64,000 nucleotides of DNA from Sycobia sp. Sy_11. Taxonomy: Eukaryota; Arthropoda; Insecta; Hymenoptera; Epichrysomallidae. This document shows positions 46,900 through 56,908 of the stretch, one piece after another; position 1 is the stretch's first letter; every line of letters starts with the position of its first letter. The notes under the pieces are model-generated. The model saw only the letters and a list, made by a program, of their open reading frames with translations, did not search any database and was not told the origin of the DNA. The stretch lies in contig JACCIC010000169.1 in assembly GCA_018907035.1 (NCBI GenBank), forward strand, positions 425,001 to 489,000. Reading direction: 5' to 3'. Made by a program: the position numbers and the translations under genes.

Positions 46900-47690
46900 A
46901 TTTTTCATCCATTGTCTCTAAAGAATTGAACCTTGTTCAAACTCTTATTTACAAGAACTAAGACTATATCGTCAATATATGCAAGCATTGATACTCCATT
47001 TGAAAACAGTTGTCTTTATCTGCCCACGTATATTACATTCCAAAGCAGGCATCCAATAATCGAACTTTGTCGTCATAAATTCTTTTGGTGTATCAAATGT
47101 CTTGTAATTCACTACTCTGACAATGGAGTTAATAGTTGAACGTTTTTTGCAGTATTAAAATTGGTTTTTAGATAAACTCTCTTTATCTATAGCTGCTTCC
47201 AGTCTAGTACATATAATTCTCTTAAACATTTTTAAAATGCTGTCAAAAATGACAGAGTTTGATACTCAACGGATTAATCTGTGTTTTCCATTGCGTTAAA
47301 GCATTTCCTTCCTTAATACAGGAACTAAATACTTTTTTAATAATATGAGAAAGATTTAGTACAACAATTTTGATGATCAGCCCAATTATGCCATCTTCGT
47401 CTGGTGCTTTTCAAATTGAAAGCTTAGTAAAAGTCATATTTACATCATCTATACTTACATTCGGTTCTGCTGCTACAATAGCCACTATCTTTATGTTGAG
47501 ATCAGTACTACCAAGTATTCTAAATATTCTAGAAACAAATAATGCACTATTTGTTTTGCAAATATTAAAGTTGAAGTAGATGGTAGTGGAATCTCTAGGT
47601 TTGATTTTATGCGCTCTTATAACATTAAAAGTTTCACAGGCCGAATGATCTAACTTGGCTCTCCAAAAAATCCATGAGGCTTTTGAATTT
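46900..47690 (-). pseudogene. R1-like LINE reverse transcriptase remnant
   Basis: Translating the - strand gives, in order and with stops: a linker/N-RT segment (FKSLMDFLESQVRSFG or, in another frame, VIRAHKIKPRDSTTIYFN), DDVNMTFTKLSI*KAPDEDG (compare KAPGPDGI), IIKKVFSSCIKEGNALTQWK, then YTKRIYDDKVRLLDACF, WNVIYVGR*RQLFSNGVSML and AYIDDIVLVLVNKSLNK with the YxDD catalytic box at 46968-46979. The order and the AYxDD context match R1-clade elements. Strongly degraded. Confidence 0.6.
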
Positions 47691-49300
47691 TGTTTTCAAT
47701 TTTACAAATGAAATATTAATAATGATACATGTCATAATAGCATTGCATTAAATGGTTTTCATTAAACTAAAGCAAGAGACTAAACAAAAGACTAACTAAA
47801 ATTTTCTAAAATATAAATAAGTTACATTCATTTAATGAACTGTTTTATTATGTTTCCAAATATTTTTTGGTGAATATACAAATCATTAATTCTAATGTAT
47901 TTCTTCATATGTATCTAGGTCACTTATATCTAACATTTATATGACTTAGAGCTTTTTGCAAACGCATATTGACTGAAATGCAGTTTCAGGATTACATTTT
48001 AATTATTACTTTTGGCATGGCAGAGATTCACCTTTAAGTTATCATTTCTATAGGCAGTACAAATTCTATCTTATTACAAAAAAGTTGTATTTGCATTCAA
48101 TAAACTTCTTTATTATTTCCATGAGTAGGTCCATTGTATATACATCTTATCGTCCAATTTAGCCACATGTAATATTATCATGTCAACTGTAGTATTTGGA
48201 TTTGAATCTTCATGGAATCGATTTCTGTTATTTATCTAATTACGACTTCAATTGAATTTCAGTCATTTTTGATCTCTTTCAATCTGCCATCTCGATAGCT
48301 GTTGAACTAATCCAACAATTTATCATCCGCATTTGGCGAATTGATTTCTTTTGATTCATTGTCCCTTTTTTATTTCTATCTGTACATGCGATCACATTAT
48401 CTTCAGGATATATTACCTGACTTATACATCTTTACTTCTCTCAAATATACAGATTTTAAGAACCTAAAAAAATTAATTGATTAGTATATAGTCTAGAGTA
48501 TCCCAGAGTATATCTGCCAATTCTTTCTTTACATTCATTGTATAGATTTCTAAATACATAATTCAATACATTATTAAAAATTCATAGTTTATGTTGTGAC
48601 TAGAGTCCTTAAGTCTATTTTTCATCGGTTCTCTATTTGGAACCGAGGAAATCTACGGTTCAACATATTGGTATAAATGAGGAATCGAAAAACTACTAAA
48701 ATTGAATACTTATGTCACATTTCGAAGACTCCAGTGCTGCGTTATCAAACTCACATCTTCCACTCACCTTATAAAATGCGTCATAACATCTAAGCGATAA
48801 ACAAAGTCATTCATTTAATTAATATTTTATGCCCTAAGTCTTCTCATTATCTAAATTCTTTTACAATTTATTGGCCAAATAATAGATTTTAGTACATATA
48901 ATAATAATTTTAATACATATAATTTTAATATATTCGCCTCACAGCATTGCTATACGAAGCAAGATTTGGCATTCTAAGCAATTATGGATAGACAATTTAA
49001 ATGATTTTTTTTTACATTAAAAAAGGTTAAAACTTCGTTTCTTAATAAATATAATAATAAAAATATTATATATTGTTTTTTATTCCGTATTAAAAAAAAG
49101 CTTTACACGCCTTAAAAGAGTCTTTAAAGCTTTGAAAACTTTATAATAGGCCTGATAATCAGAAGACTGTGAAAAAATAAATGAATTTAATAATCATTAA
49201 TAAATAATAAGTACAAAATTTTACTTAGTGTATTTCTTTACATTTTAGCTATGGTAAAAATTATTGTTCTAAGATTCTTAAATTAACCAATCTGTTTTAG
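47691..49300. other. non-coding stretch before the protease exon
   Basis: AT-rich. No exon with a signal peptide in suitable phase was found here. It ends in a polypyrimidine-poor but acceptable acceptor (CTGTTTTAG at 49292-49300). Confidence 0.4.
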
Positions 49301-49614
49301 GAATTTCTTTAAAGAGATCTAGAATTGTTGGTGGTGACTACTCAAGTATAACTGAAAATCCTTATATAGTGTCAATAAAGCGTAATAATGAACACATATG
49401 CGGCGGTGCAATTATTTCAAACAACCACATTCTTACAGCAGCTCATTGCGTGGTTGATATAATAAAACCTTATAACGACATACAAATTAACCTCGGGACG
49501 AGTAGCATAAGAATACAATCTGGAACAGTACGAAATGTTAGTAATATTTATATTCATCCTTATTTTACAGGAACCATAGAAACCTATTTCAAAAATGACA
49601 TTGCTATTCTTCAG
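49301..49614 (+). CDS. protease exon with activation site, His and Asp
   Basis: Reads (G)ISLKRSRIVGGDYSS to NDIAILQ. Acceptor TTTTAG ends at 49300; donor GTAAAT at 49615. It enters in phase 1 and leaves in phase 0. Confidence 0.9.
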
Positions 49615-50946
49615 GTAAATCCAGATCTAATTTTACATTTATTATAGAATAAGAAATTATTGTTCTTACAAATAATCTGCTAAATTAATTAGTAATTTAA
49701 TGGAGAACTTTTTTAAAACTACTTTTCGATAGTTTACATATAATATTAACAGATCAAGAACCGCCGTGGCGCTCCTAAGTATGGGTAAATATAGCCTTCG
49801 AATGACCATGCTACTTATTCATAAATATTGGTTAACAAAATTTTCAAATATTTATTATCTCAATATTAAACCAATAGATTGATTTTATTACAGCTTAATA
49901 TAAAGCTTTTCTATTATACCATATGATCAAATTTGACACGGACGAGTGCATTTAAACTCCGCGCGTAAACTGAATCGGTAAAATTTGTTTTCCTATATTG
50001 ATACAACCTTTTTTTATGTCCGTGTGGAATTTGAGCGCCATATCTCCATTAGTGTGTGTTTGTCAGCTGTTTGTTTACGACGCGAAAAGACTGTCTGGCG
50101 ATATTGACAATGGATTCATGGCGATTTTTGAGGGATCCGAAACGGATTTTTGAGTTTCGGAAAGAAGAAAAAGTCATAGGGAGCGAATCTGGCAAATACG
50201 GTGGCTGAGCGATGACTTTTATTTCGTGTTTGGCCAAAAAATCAGACACAATCGTGCTGGCATGTGCCGGCACATTATCGTGGTGAAAAAACCATGAATT
50301 GTCTGTCCACAAATCCGGTCGTTTACGACGAATGACTTCACATAGACACCTCAAAACGGCCAAGTAGTACTTCTTACTGACCGTTTGACCTCCTGGAATG
50401 AATTCATGGTGAAGCACCCCATGGTAATCGAGAAAAACGATGAGCATCACCTTGATTTTCGGTGGATGGGCGACTTGCATGAGGCAAATTTTCAACGACT
50501 TCACGACCTTCACTGAATGCTTTGTGCCACTCAAATACTTGCGTTCGCGATAAAGTAGACTCCCCAAAACACTTCTGCAATATTTTCAACGATTCCGTAG
50601 CCGTAATTCCATTGCAAACACAAAAATTCAAGCAAATTCGTTGATCAACTTTTTTTCAATAGTCAATATCGCTAGACAAATTTTTTGTGCCGTAAACAAA
50701 CAGCTGAAAAAAACACTAATGGAGATATGGCGCTCAAATTTCACACGGACATAAAAAAAAGGTTGTACCAATATAGGAAAAAAATTTTAACGATTAAGTT
50801 TACGTGCGGAGTTGAAATACACCCGGCCAGGACAAATTTGATCATACGGTACTACGTTTCACAAAATATTAACTGTAAAAAGCGTTTTTCATATTAAAGT
50901 TATTATGCAATAAATATTTTTTACTTCGTTTTCAAATTCTTTTTAG

Positions 50947-51001
<55 letters not shown>

Positions 51002-52155
51002 CCGATCATAACCAAAAATATTATCATTTTTCAAAATTAACTTTATGTGTTCTAGGTCTTAATAAATAATTTAATTTGAATTAAATCGATAAAAATATAT
51101 CGTATGAAATCATTCATATAATATTATTGTACGCGAAATTCAATTTGAAGCAGGATGTTCAATACGCCGAATTTATTAATGTCATTTATTCAGTAATGTT
51201 ATATTTCTAAAATAGTCGTCGAATGCAGAAAACATCTGTACAATGTAATGAGAATTGAAAATTATTGAGAGTCATGGGAGTGTCTAGCCAATAGCCATTA
51301 AGCCAAACGATCGACTTTCTTAATTGCTGTCCGGTGTAGTCGTGCATCGAGAAGTCTGTACACGTTTCGAGCTTGTCATACTTCAAGATCGAAAGACCCT
51401 TTGGAGAGGGGTGAATAACGGTACTTGGCTAGGTATCAAGCTAAATAAAATTGTCACAGCGTTTCAGTTTGTCCGCGACATTTGCACTGTAAACCATATA
51501 TACATAGAGTACTTAATTTGTACATATCTATCGTTGACTTATATTAAAAATTTCTATTGGTGAACAACAAAAAGATAGTTGATTAATTTACCTCCTTCAT
51601 CAGTTAGTTTAATTAGTGTTCATTTTAACAGGGGTCTCGTTTGATATTATTCAATCGAACCTTACAACCTCGATCTATCCGAAAAAAAGAGATAGTAACA
51701 GAACAAGGAGCTAGTCCAATATATATATATATATATTGGACAACGCGTGTTTTTGTTTGTACATGATAAACAAAAAAACTAATGAACCGATTGCTCTCAA
51801 ATTTGATGAATAGATTCTATATTGTCTTGGGAAGGACATAGCTTATGTTTTTTATTGAAAATCATTTTACATTGATCAATAAATTAAGTTAACGGCTTTA
51901 GCAGTCAGTTTCACCAGCAGCCAGTAGGTGGCATCTTGAATCACGAATATCAACTCAAAGTAGTCCGCTTAAGTATTAATACCAGGTCAGTTCGGTTAAA
52001 TGGTCATATCCAACTTTGGGATTTGAATCCTAAAGAAGGTGTGACATTAGTCGGTATTCTTTTTGTTCTTTAGGTTAATCTGACACTACTCTCACACCTT
52101 ATTGACATCTTGATTTTATAAATTTTATTTTCTTTTACGAAGGAACATCTCTCTC

Positions 52156-52191
<36 letters not shown>

Positions 52192-52196
52192 ACTCA

Positions 52197-52228
<32 letters not shown>

Positions 52229-52429
52229 TTCTTTCTCTGTCTTCTATTATAAAATGATTGTGTATGCCAAATCATACTGAACATAATTTGTGATGACAAA
52301 TTATATTTTGGTTTTTGTACGTTATCTTCAGAAGTGACATAGGCTATGTTTTTTCTACTTTGAACAACAGAAATGATGGCAAAATAGGATTCTTTACAGA
52401 CAACTTCGAAACTGATATATATTTTATAT

Positions 52430-52480
<51 letters not shown>

Positions 52481-52668
52481 TTTAAATACGGCTTCTATGG
52501 AGAAATATTGTATTGGCGTGTACGGGCGGTGGAATACGATATCCCTATAGCTGTCTCGATAGCAGTCATCCCGAGACATATTCTATCGTCCGAACAAAAT
52601 ACTCTCCGTTGAAGCCATCGAGACACTTTAAAATTTCTCAGTATAATTTTTCCCGTAGAAGTCGTATG

Positions 52669-52725
<57 letters not shown>

Positions 52726-52934
52726 ATAAAATCGTTGGCGAAATATTAGATTTTATAAGTGGACGCTGCTTTGAAGCAGCTTTTTATACAGAAGTGACGA
52801 TAGGTAACTTACAGTACATTATTTATAGTAATATAGAATTTTATATATAGAGTACTTTTTACTTAGATATTATTGAACTGTTTAAGAAATCGGTTAAATT
52901 ATTATCTCGGGTGAAACCGAGACGGGGGATGATA

Positions 52935-53007
<73 letters not shown>

Positions 53008-54320
53008 ATTAGCTAGTTATTACAGAAAAGTATACAAATCTAGTGAGTATTCACTAGGTGAAAAAATTAAATAACTAAAAAAAATCTGAAACTTTACTTC
53101 TATATAGATATATAAAAGTTACTTTAAATAATATTAATTTTAAAAACTGGAGTTATTACTATTTATTGAAGCTAGCGAAAATTTTACGTACTTTCAAATT
53201 AAATTGATATTTGCCTGTGACGTCATTGATGGATTTCCACGCTGACGATAATTTATACAGATATAATAAACCGCAGGAGCTCATAACAGAAATATATAGC
53301 AATATATAAATAAGCATTTATTGTTTTATTTTAAGAATTCTACAACGGTCTTTCCATTCGATCTATTAATGTAATTTCGCAAATATTATAGAATGCTTAT
53401 TATTGCTATGTATATGTTAAAAAATGATCACAAGTCCATTTAGCTTCTATATCTATACACATAACTCACATCCGCTTTTGTTGAACATATCATGGTTCAA
53501 AAGCTTTCATTCAAAACAGGGTTGAATTTTAGAGTTTAAAAAGAAATAATTAAGAAATTGTTACATATAATTAACAAAAACCGTAAAGTAAATTTTTATT
53601 ATTTTGTCATAAACGACCAGTTAACAATAGAATTAGTAAAAGTATAAGTTTTCCATTAGAGCAAGAAATGTTGTTATTTAAATAGTTCTATCGATAATCT
53701 TAAATAAATTAAAAGATTCTAATTTTACAAAATGAAATATATACCTAAGTTTATTTGTAAATCAACTCACTGTTTAACATGGTTTTCATTTGTAGCTGGA
53801 GCAATCTATAACATTTAATCGATTTCAGAGAAAGGTAAATCTTCCAAACGAAAATACTACTTTTGATATTGAAGCTAAATTTTGTGGTTGGGGATACTTA
53901 AAAACAATAGCAGGCAAGATGGCTGATCGACTGCAAGAAATCAAGTTACCTATTATTACAAAGCAATATTGTCAAACATTCTTAAGTAGACTGCAAGATA
54001 ACCAAATTTGTACGTTACTTAAAAAAGGAGCCGGTATTTGCTACGTAAGCTAATATGCTAAGATTATCCATAAATAGTAATGGTTTATACCTAATCTATA
54101 AGATCTTTTCAATTTTATGTATCAATATTGTTTTATAATTAAAGTAACTACCCGATTAAACTTTTCATTTACAATGCAGGGTGACAGTGGTGGACCATTA
54201 ATTATTGGTGAAGAAATTGTTGGCATAGCTTCCTATATGATTCCTTGTGCTGAAGAGTTTCCTGATATATTCACAAACGTTTATTCTTATTTAGGATTTA
54301 TTCATTCCATTCTTAGATGA
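49301..54320 (+). CDS. chymotrypsin-like (S1) serine protease, exons 49301-49614, 53796-54044, 54180-54320
   Basis: Three exons with matching phases encode the whole catalytic domain. With the putative signal exon at 19238 the precursor is 251 aa: signal, short propeptide (ISLKRSR), activation site R25|IVGG, catalytic His66 (TAAHC), Asp117 (NDIAIL) and Ser208 (GDSGGP), FCGWG, and a C-terminal helix (FTNVYSYLGFIHSIL). Cys51-Cys67 and Cys191-Cys220 (chymotrypsin numbering for the last pair) look paired. The 136 cysteine (FCGWG) has no visible partner at 201. The specificity pocket has Gly at position 189 and Asp at 226 (FPDIF), unlike trypsin. Likely a secreted digestive, venom or immune protease. 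The 4.2-kb second intron holds a mariner and Helitron-like DNA. No stop interrupts the exons. Confidence 0.88.
49919..50849 (-). mobile_element. mariner-type element with long (about 170 bp) terminal inverted repeats
   Basis: 931 bp between TA dinucleotides (49917-49918, 50850-50851). The ends CCATATGATCAAATTTG and the complement of CAAATTTGATCATACGG begin inverted repeats that extend to the GCTGTTTGTTTACG region on both sides. The - strand transposase shows MNFCVCNGITATESLKILQK, STLSRTQVFEWHKAFSEGRE, then VVHHEF-type VLHHEFIPGGQTV, LWTDNSWFFHHDNVPAHAS and PYLPDSLPMTF. The last block should contain the third catalytic Asp (PADF in relatives) but has Thr. A large part of the middle is missing or shifted. 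It lies in protease intron 2. Confidence 0.85.
50946..50998. repeat. (TA)n microsatellite
   Basis: About 26 TA units in protease intron 2. Confidence 0.95.
51000..51700. other. intron sequence, no feature
   Basis: Part of protease intron 2. The frame at 51324-51563 sits in a slightly GC-richer patch but has no recognised domain. Confidence 0.4.
51714..51741. repeat. perfect palindrome around a short TA run
   Basis: GTCCAAT, TA repeats, ATTGGAC: a fully self-complementary sequence that may mark one edge of the Helitron-like region that follows. Confidence 0.7.
52148..52225. repeat. (CT)n microsatellite
   Basis: Long CT run with few interruptions. Confidence 0.95.
52432..52478. repeat. (TA)n microsatellite
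   Basis: TA run forming the left flank of a small TIR element. Confidence 0.95.
52487..52666. mobile_element. 180-bp MITE candidate inserted in TA repeats
   Basis: The left end TACGGCTTCTATGGAGAAAT and the right end (reverse complement) TACGACTTCTACGGGAAAAA form imperfect inverted repeats of about 25-30 bp. Both flanks are long TA runs, as expected for TA-targeting elements. No coding capacity. Confidence 0.55.
52671..52722. repeat. (TA)n microsatellite
   Basis: TA run forming the right flank of the small TIR element. Confidence 0.95.
52937..53002. repeat. (TA)n microsatellite
   Basis: About 33 TA units directly after the hairpin-bearing end of the Helitron-like region. Confidence 0.95.
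53003..53795. other. distal part of protease intron 2
   Basis: AT-rich, no exon or transposon domain recognised. Confidence 0.6.
53796..54044 (+). CDS. protease middle exon
   Basis: 83 codons, LEQSITFNRFQRKVNLPNEN to KKGAGICY, with the conserved FCGWG and QICT. Acceptor TTGTAG ends at 53795; donor GTAAGC at 54045. Confidence 0.92.
54180..54320 (+). CDS. protease terminal exon with catalytic Ser
   Basis: Starts GDSGGPLIIGEEIVGIASYM, ends FIHSILR then TGA at 54318-54320. Acceptor ATGCAG ends at 54179. A poly(A) signal AATAAA follows at about 54377. Confidence 0.93.
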   Translation, partial: GDSGGPLIIGEEIVGIASYMIPCAEEFPDIFTNVYSYLGFIHSILR

Positions 54321-55285
54321 AAATTTATATTTAAATCTATCTGAAAATTAACTTCTTTTTGGTAGAGGACGATATAAAATAAAAGTAATGTTTTTGTTTG
54401 AAATTTGATTTCAAATTCAGTAGTATAGTTAAAATATAGTTCATTCGACAAAATATTCTACTTTATTTAGCTAATGTTAAAATTTATTTTATTTTATTAT
54501 ACTTTTCTATATGAATAGTTTAAGTATACGAACAAACTTACGAAAATAAATATTATTATAAAACCTAACTAATTAAGACTTCTTTAAGACCTCTTTAACG
54601 TACTTTTATCTCAAAAAAATTTTTATTACATCATTTAGATTAGTAGTTTTCTTGTCTTCTAAGTATTTTATAAAATTCACTCCATGTGTCTAAACATAGA
54701 ACTTTTCAGCATACCTGGTACTTTCCTTAACTATAATTGTATAATTTAGTAGTATATGTATTAATACTCCCTTATTTAAAAATAACAGTACCTTCGAATA
54801 CCTCACTTCACGTTCTGCTCAGCTCTGTCTCAATTATTATTCTATTCTCCCAAGGTCAAGAAATGTTTTTGCAGTCAAGGAAAAACAGAGCGAACTGTGT
54901 GACAGGAAGACGAATCAACCCTGGAATGATATCTGTATGATACGCAGAGAACCAGCGTTTTCATCCTACTATTAAAGAATTAGCTCAATTTCATAATGAA
55001 AATGAATGTAATTTATTTCAATATTTTTTTACGGCTTCTTCCAATACTAAAGGCTAAATATGTTCATTGGATCTATTGTATTGCTAAATTTTTACATAAA
55101 TATATTATGTCGAACAACAATGACATTTCTGAATTTCAAAAGTTAATTTATATACAAGTTGTTAATAAATGCAAGAACAGGTATTTGCACAATTATGTCA
55201 TATCCGTCCTCAATGATATTAACGAATTGTAAGATTTCATAGACTTTATCTCCAAACCAAAGCTTGCTTTCTAACTCACATACAT
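54321..55285. other. protease 3' flank
   Basis: Probable short 3' UTR, then AT-rich sequence. Open frames at 54737-54940 and 54996-55232 have no known motif. Confidence 0.45.
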
Positions 55286-55289
55286 CGAG

Positions 55290-55912
55290 ATGCCAAATGT
55301 GTTCAAATAAGGTGACTTTGCAAATATCGAGGGTTACGTCTGTTCGATTATCAATTTTTTTTTATTTATATTGGTACAGGTGTACCGAGCATATATTCGC
55401 GGCTTTAGCTCTATAGCATTATTTGTTTGTTTGTGACAGACATAAAAAGTTATAAGTGTTTCGTGTGCTCGGCGATTTTCTTTTACCAAAAAGATGGTGC
55501 AAAGAGTTTACATTAAATTTTGGATATAAATGGAATTCAGTGCTCTAAAATTTTTGAAATATTGACAGTTATATACGGTGAGTCTACTTTGAGTAAAAGA
55601 ATGTATATAAATGGTACAAGCTGTTCTCAGAAGGCCGAGAGGATGTCGAAGACGAACCTCGCCCTGTATGGAAGGACATCGATTTTCAACGATTGAGAAG
55701 AATAAAAACTGCATCGCTGAAAGAACTCATGGCTATACCAAAAATGATTATCAGAAGTGCTTCGATAATTGAAAAATACGTTGGCACAAGTGTATTATAT
55801 CTGAGGGGGGCTACTTTGAAGGGAACAGCATAAGTATTGATTAATAAATAAATATTTTTTTATAAAACCAAAAAATCACCTTATTATTTAAACACCTCTC
55901 ATATTTAGTTAA
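55290..55912 (+). mobile_element. internally deleted mariner
   Basis: About 620 bp. The + strand reads VYKWYKLFSEGREDVEDEPR (N-terminal HTH block of mariner transposase), and soon after LKELMAIPK and, in shifted frames, YQKCFDN-, WHKCI- and GGYFEG-like pieces of the C-terminal block. The whole catalytic centre is absent. The ends TGTTCAAATAAGGTGACTTT (left) and its rough complement around CACCTTATTATTTAAACAC (right) look like terminal inverted repeats. Confidence 0.7.
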
Positions 55913-55974
55913 GAGTTTATTTAGTTTGAGAAAGTCTAGCACAAGGGCTTACTTTTCAAACTAAAAACATTTAA

Positions 55975-56400
55975 CATTTCTCCTTACTTCATAACAAATA
56001 TATCCAAATGTGGATAGAACCTTACCTATCGCTCCCTAGACCGATCTCTGCCCCCATACCTCAAGGTTCAAATCTATGAGTTTACTCCTTGAAGATGAAC
56101 TGTAGCGGTTCGAAACGTTGGGCACTAAAGATGAATTTAAATTTAAGGTGGTGGGGGCAATCAGGTTGTCCTTTACTAATATAGAATATTATTTTTATTA
56201 TTTTTATTTTATTTTATTATTATTGTATTTTTATTATTATTAATTTTTAATTTTTAATCTCAATTATTTTTAGTCATAAGTTCTATTTCAGAATCTTCGG
56301 GGGTGACTATAAACAAGCACAGTCTGACTGTCATTATTTTAGTATAATATATTAAGTATAAAGACTATAAGACCGATAAAGATATTTATTAATTGAATTT
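55975..56400 (+). repeat. solo copy of the CGAAACGTT repeat family
   Basis: Aligns with the right arm of the palindrome at 61801-62491. Shared landmarks are GTAGCGGTTCGAAACGTTGG, GGTGGTGGGGGCAATCAG, GGGGGTGACTATAAACAAGC, ACAGTCTGACTGTCATTAT and AAGACCGATAAAGATATT. No coding content. Confidence 0.7.
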
Positions 56401-56856
56401 AACTCAAATCTATCGCCTTTCTTCTCCAATATTTTTTGCTCTGAAGTCTTCGAAAGCAATTCTTATTATTCTTTAAGCGTATAGTATTACCCTTGTTGAT
56501 TCAAAGATGCATCTCAAATATGTCTAAAAAAATTAACCGCTTTCTATCAATTTTACCTCATTGATATAGTAATTGGACATTTTCAATAAAATAAGTCAAA
56601 TTGAAAGCCATTTTCTTCTTTCAGCACTAAAAACTTTTCTCCAAATTTACGATTAACTTTACATTCCATGATAGATAACTGTTGAAAATAAATGAAGAAT
56701 TGTGAGTTCGCGCACTGCAGCAGTGTTACACAGTGGGCATTGTTGCCCTAATCCTCAATCTTTAATCTATACACGTGCTCCACTAGAACTCATTCTATTC
56801 TAGCCATTGACAGTAGTAACAGCTAACGAGTTTATCTCCCGCATCGAGAGCTCATG

Positions 56857-56858
<2 letters not shown>
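56401..56858. other. AT-rich spacer
   Basis: No recognised feature; leads into the TA run preceding the snap-back element. Confidence 0.4.

Positions 56859-56905
<47 letters not shown>
56859..56905. repeat. (TA)n microsatellite, left flank of a DDE element
   Basis: A TA run ending exactly at the CAGGGTGTCCCGGAACACC terminus; a second run begins exactly at the right end. Confidence 0.95.

Positions 56906-56908
<3 letters not shown>

Larger units (their letters stand above)
51745..52935 (+). mobile_element. Helitron-like non-autonomous element (tentative)
   Basis: Contains AACCGATTGCTCTCAAATTT and GGGAAGGACATAGCTTATG, phrases I associate with insect non-autonomous Helitron copies. A related phrase (GAAGTGACATAGGCTATG) is at about 52331. 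Near the right end a hairpin TCTCGG-GTGAAA-CCGAGA (52905-52922) precedes GATGATAATG, similar in layout to Helitron 3' hairpins, but a clear CTRR terminus is missing. The region is broken up by CT and TA microsatellites and a MITE. Confidence 0.35.
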
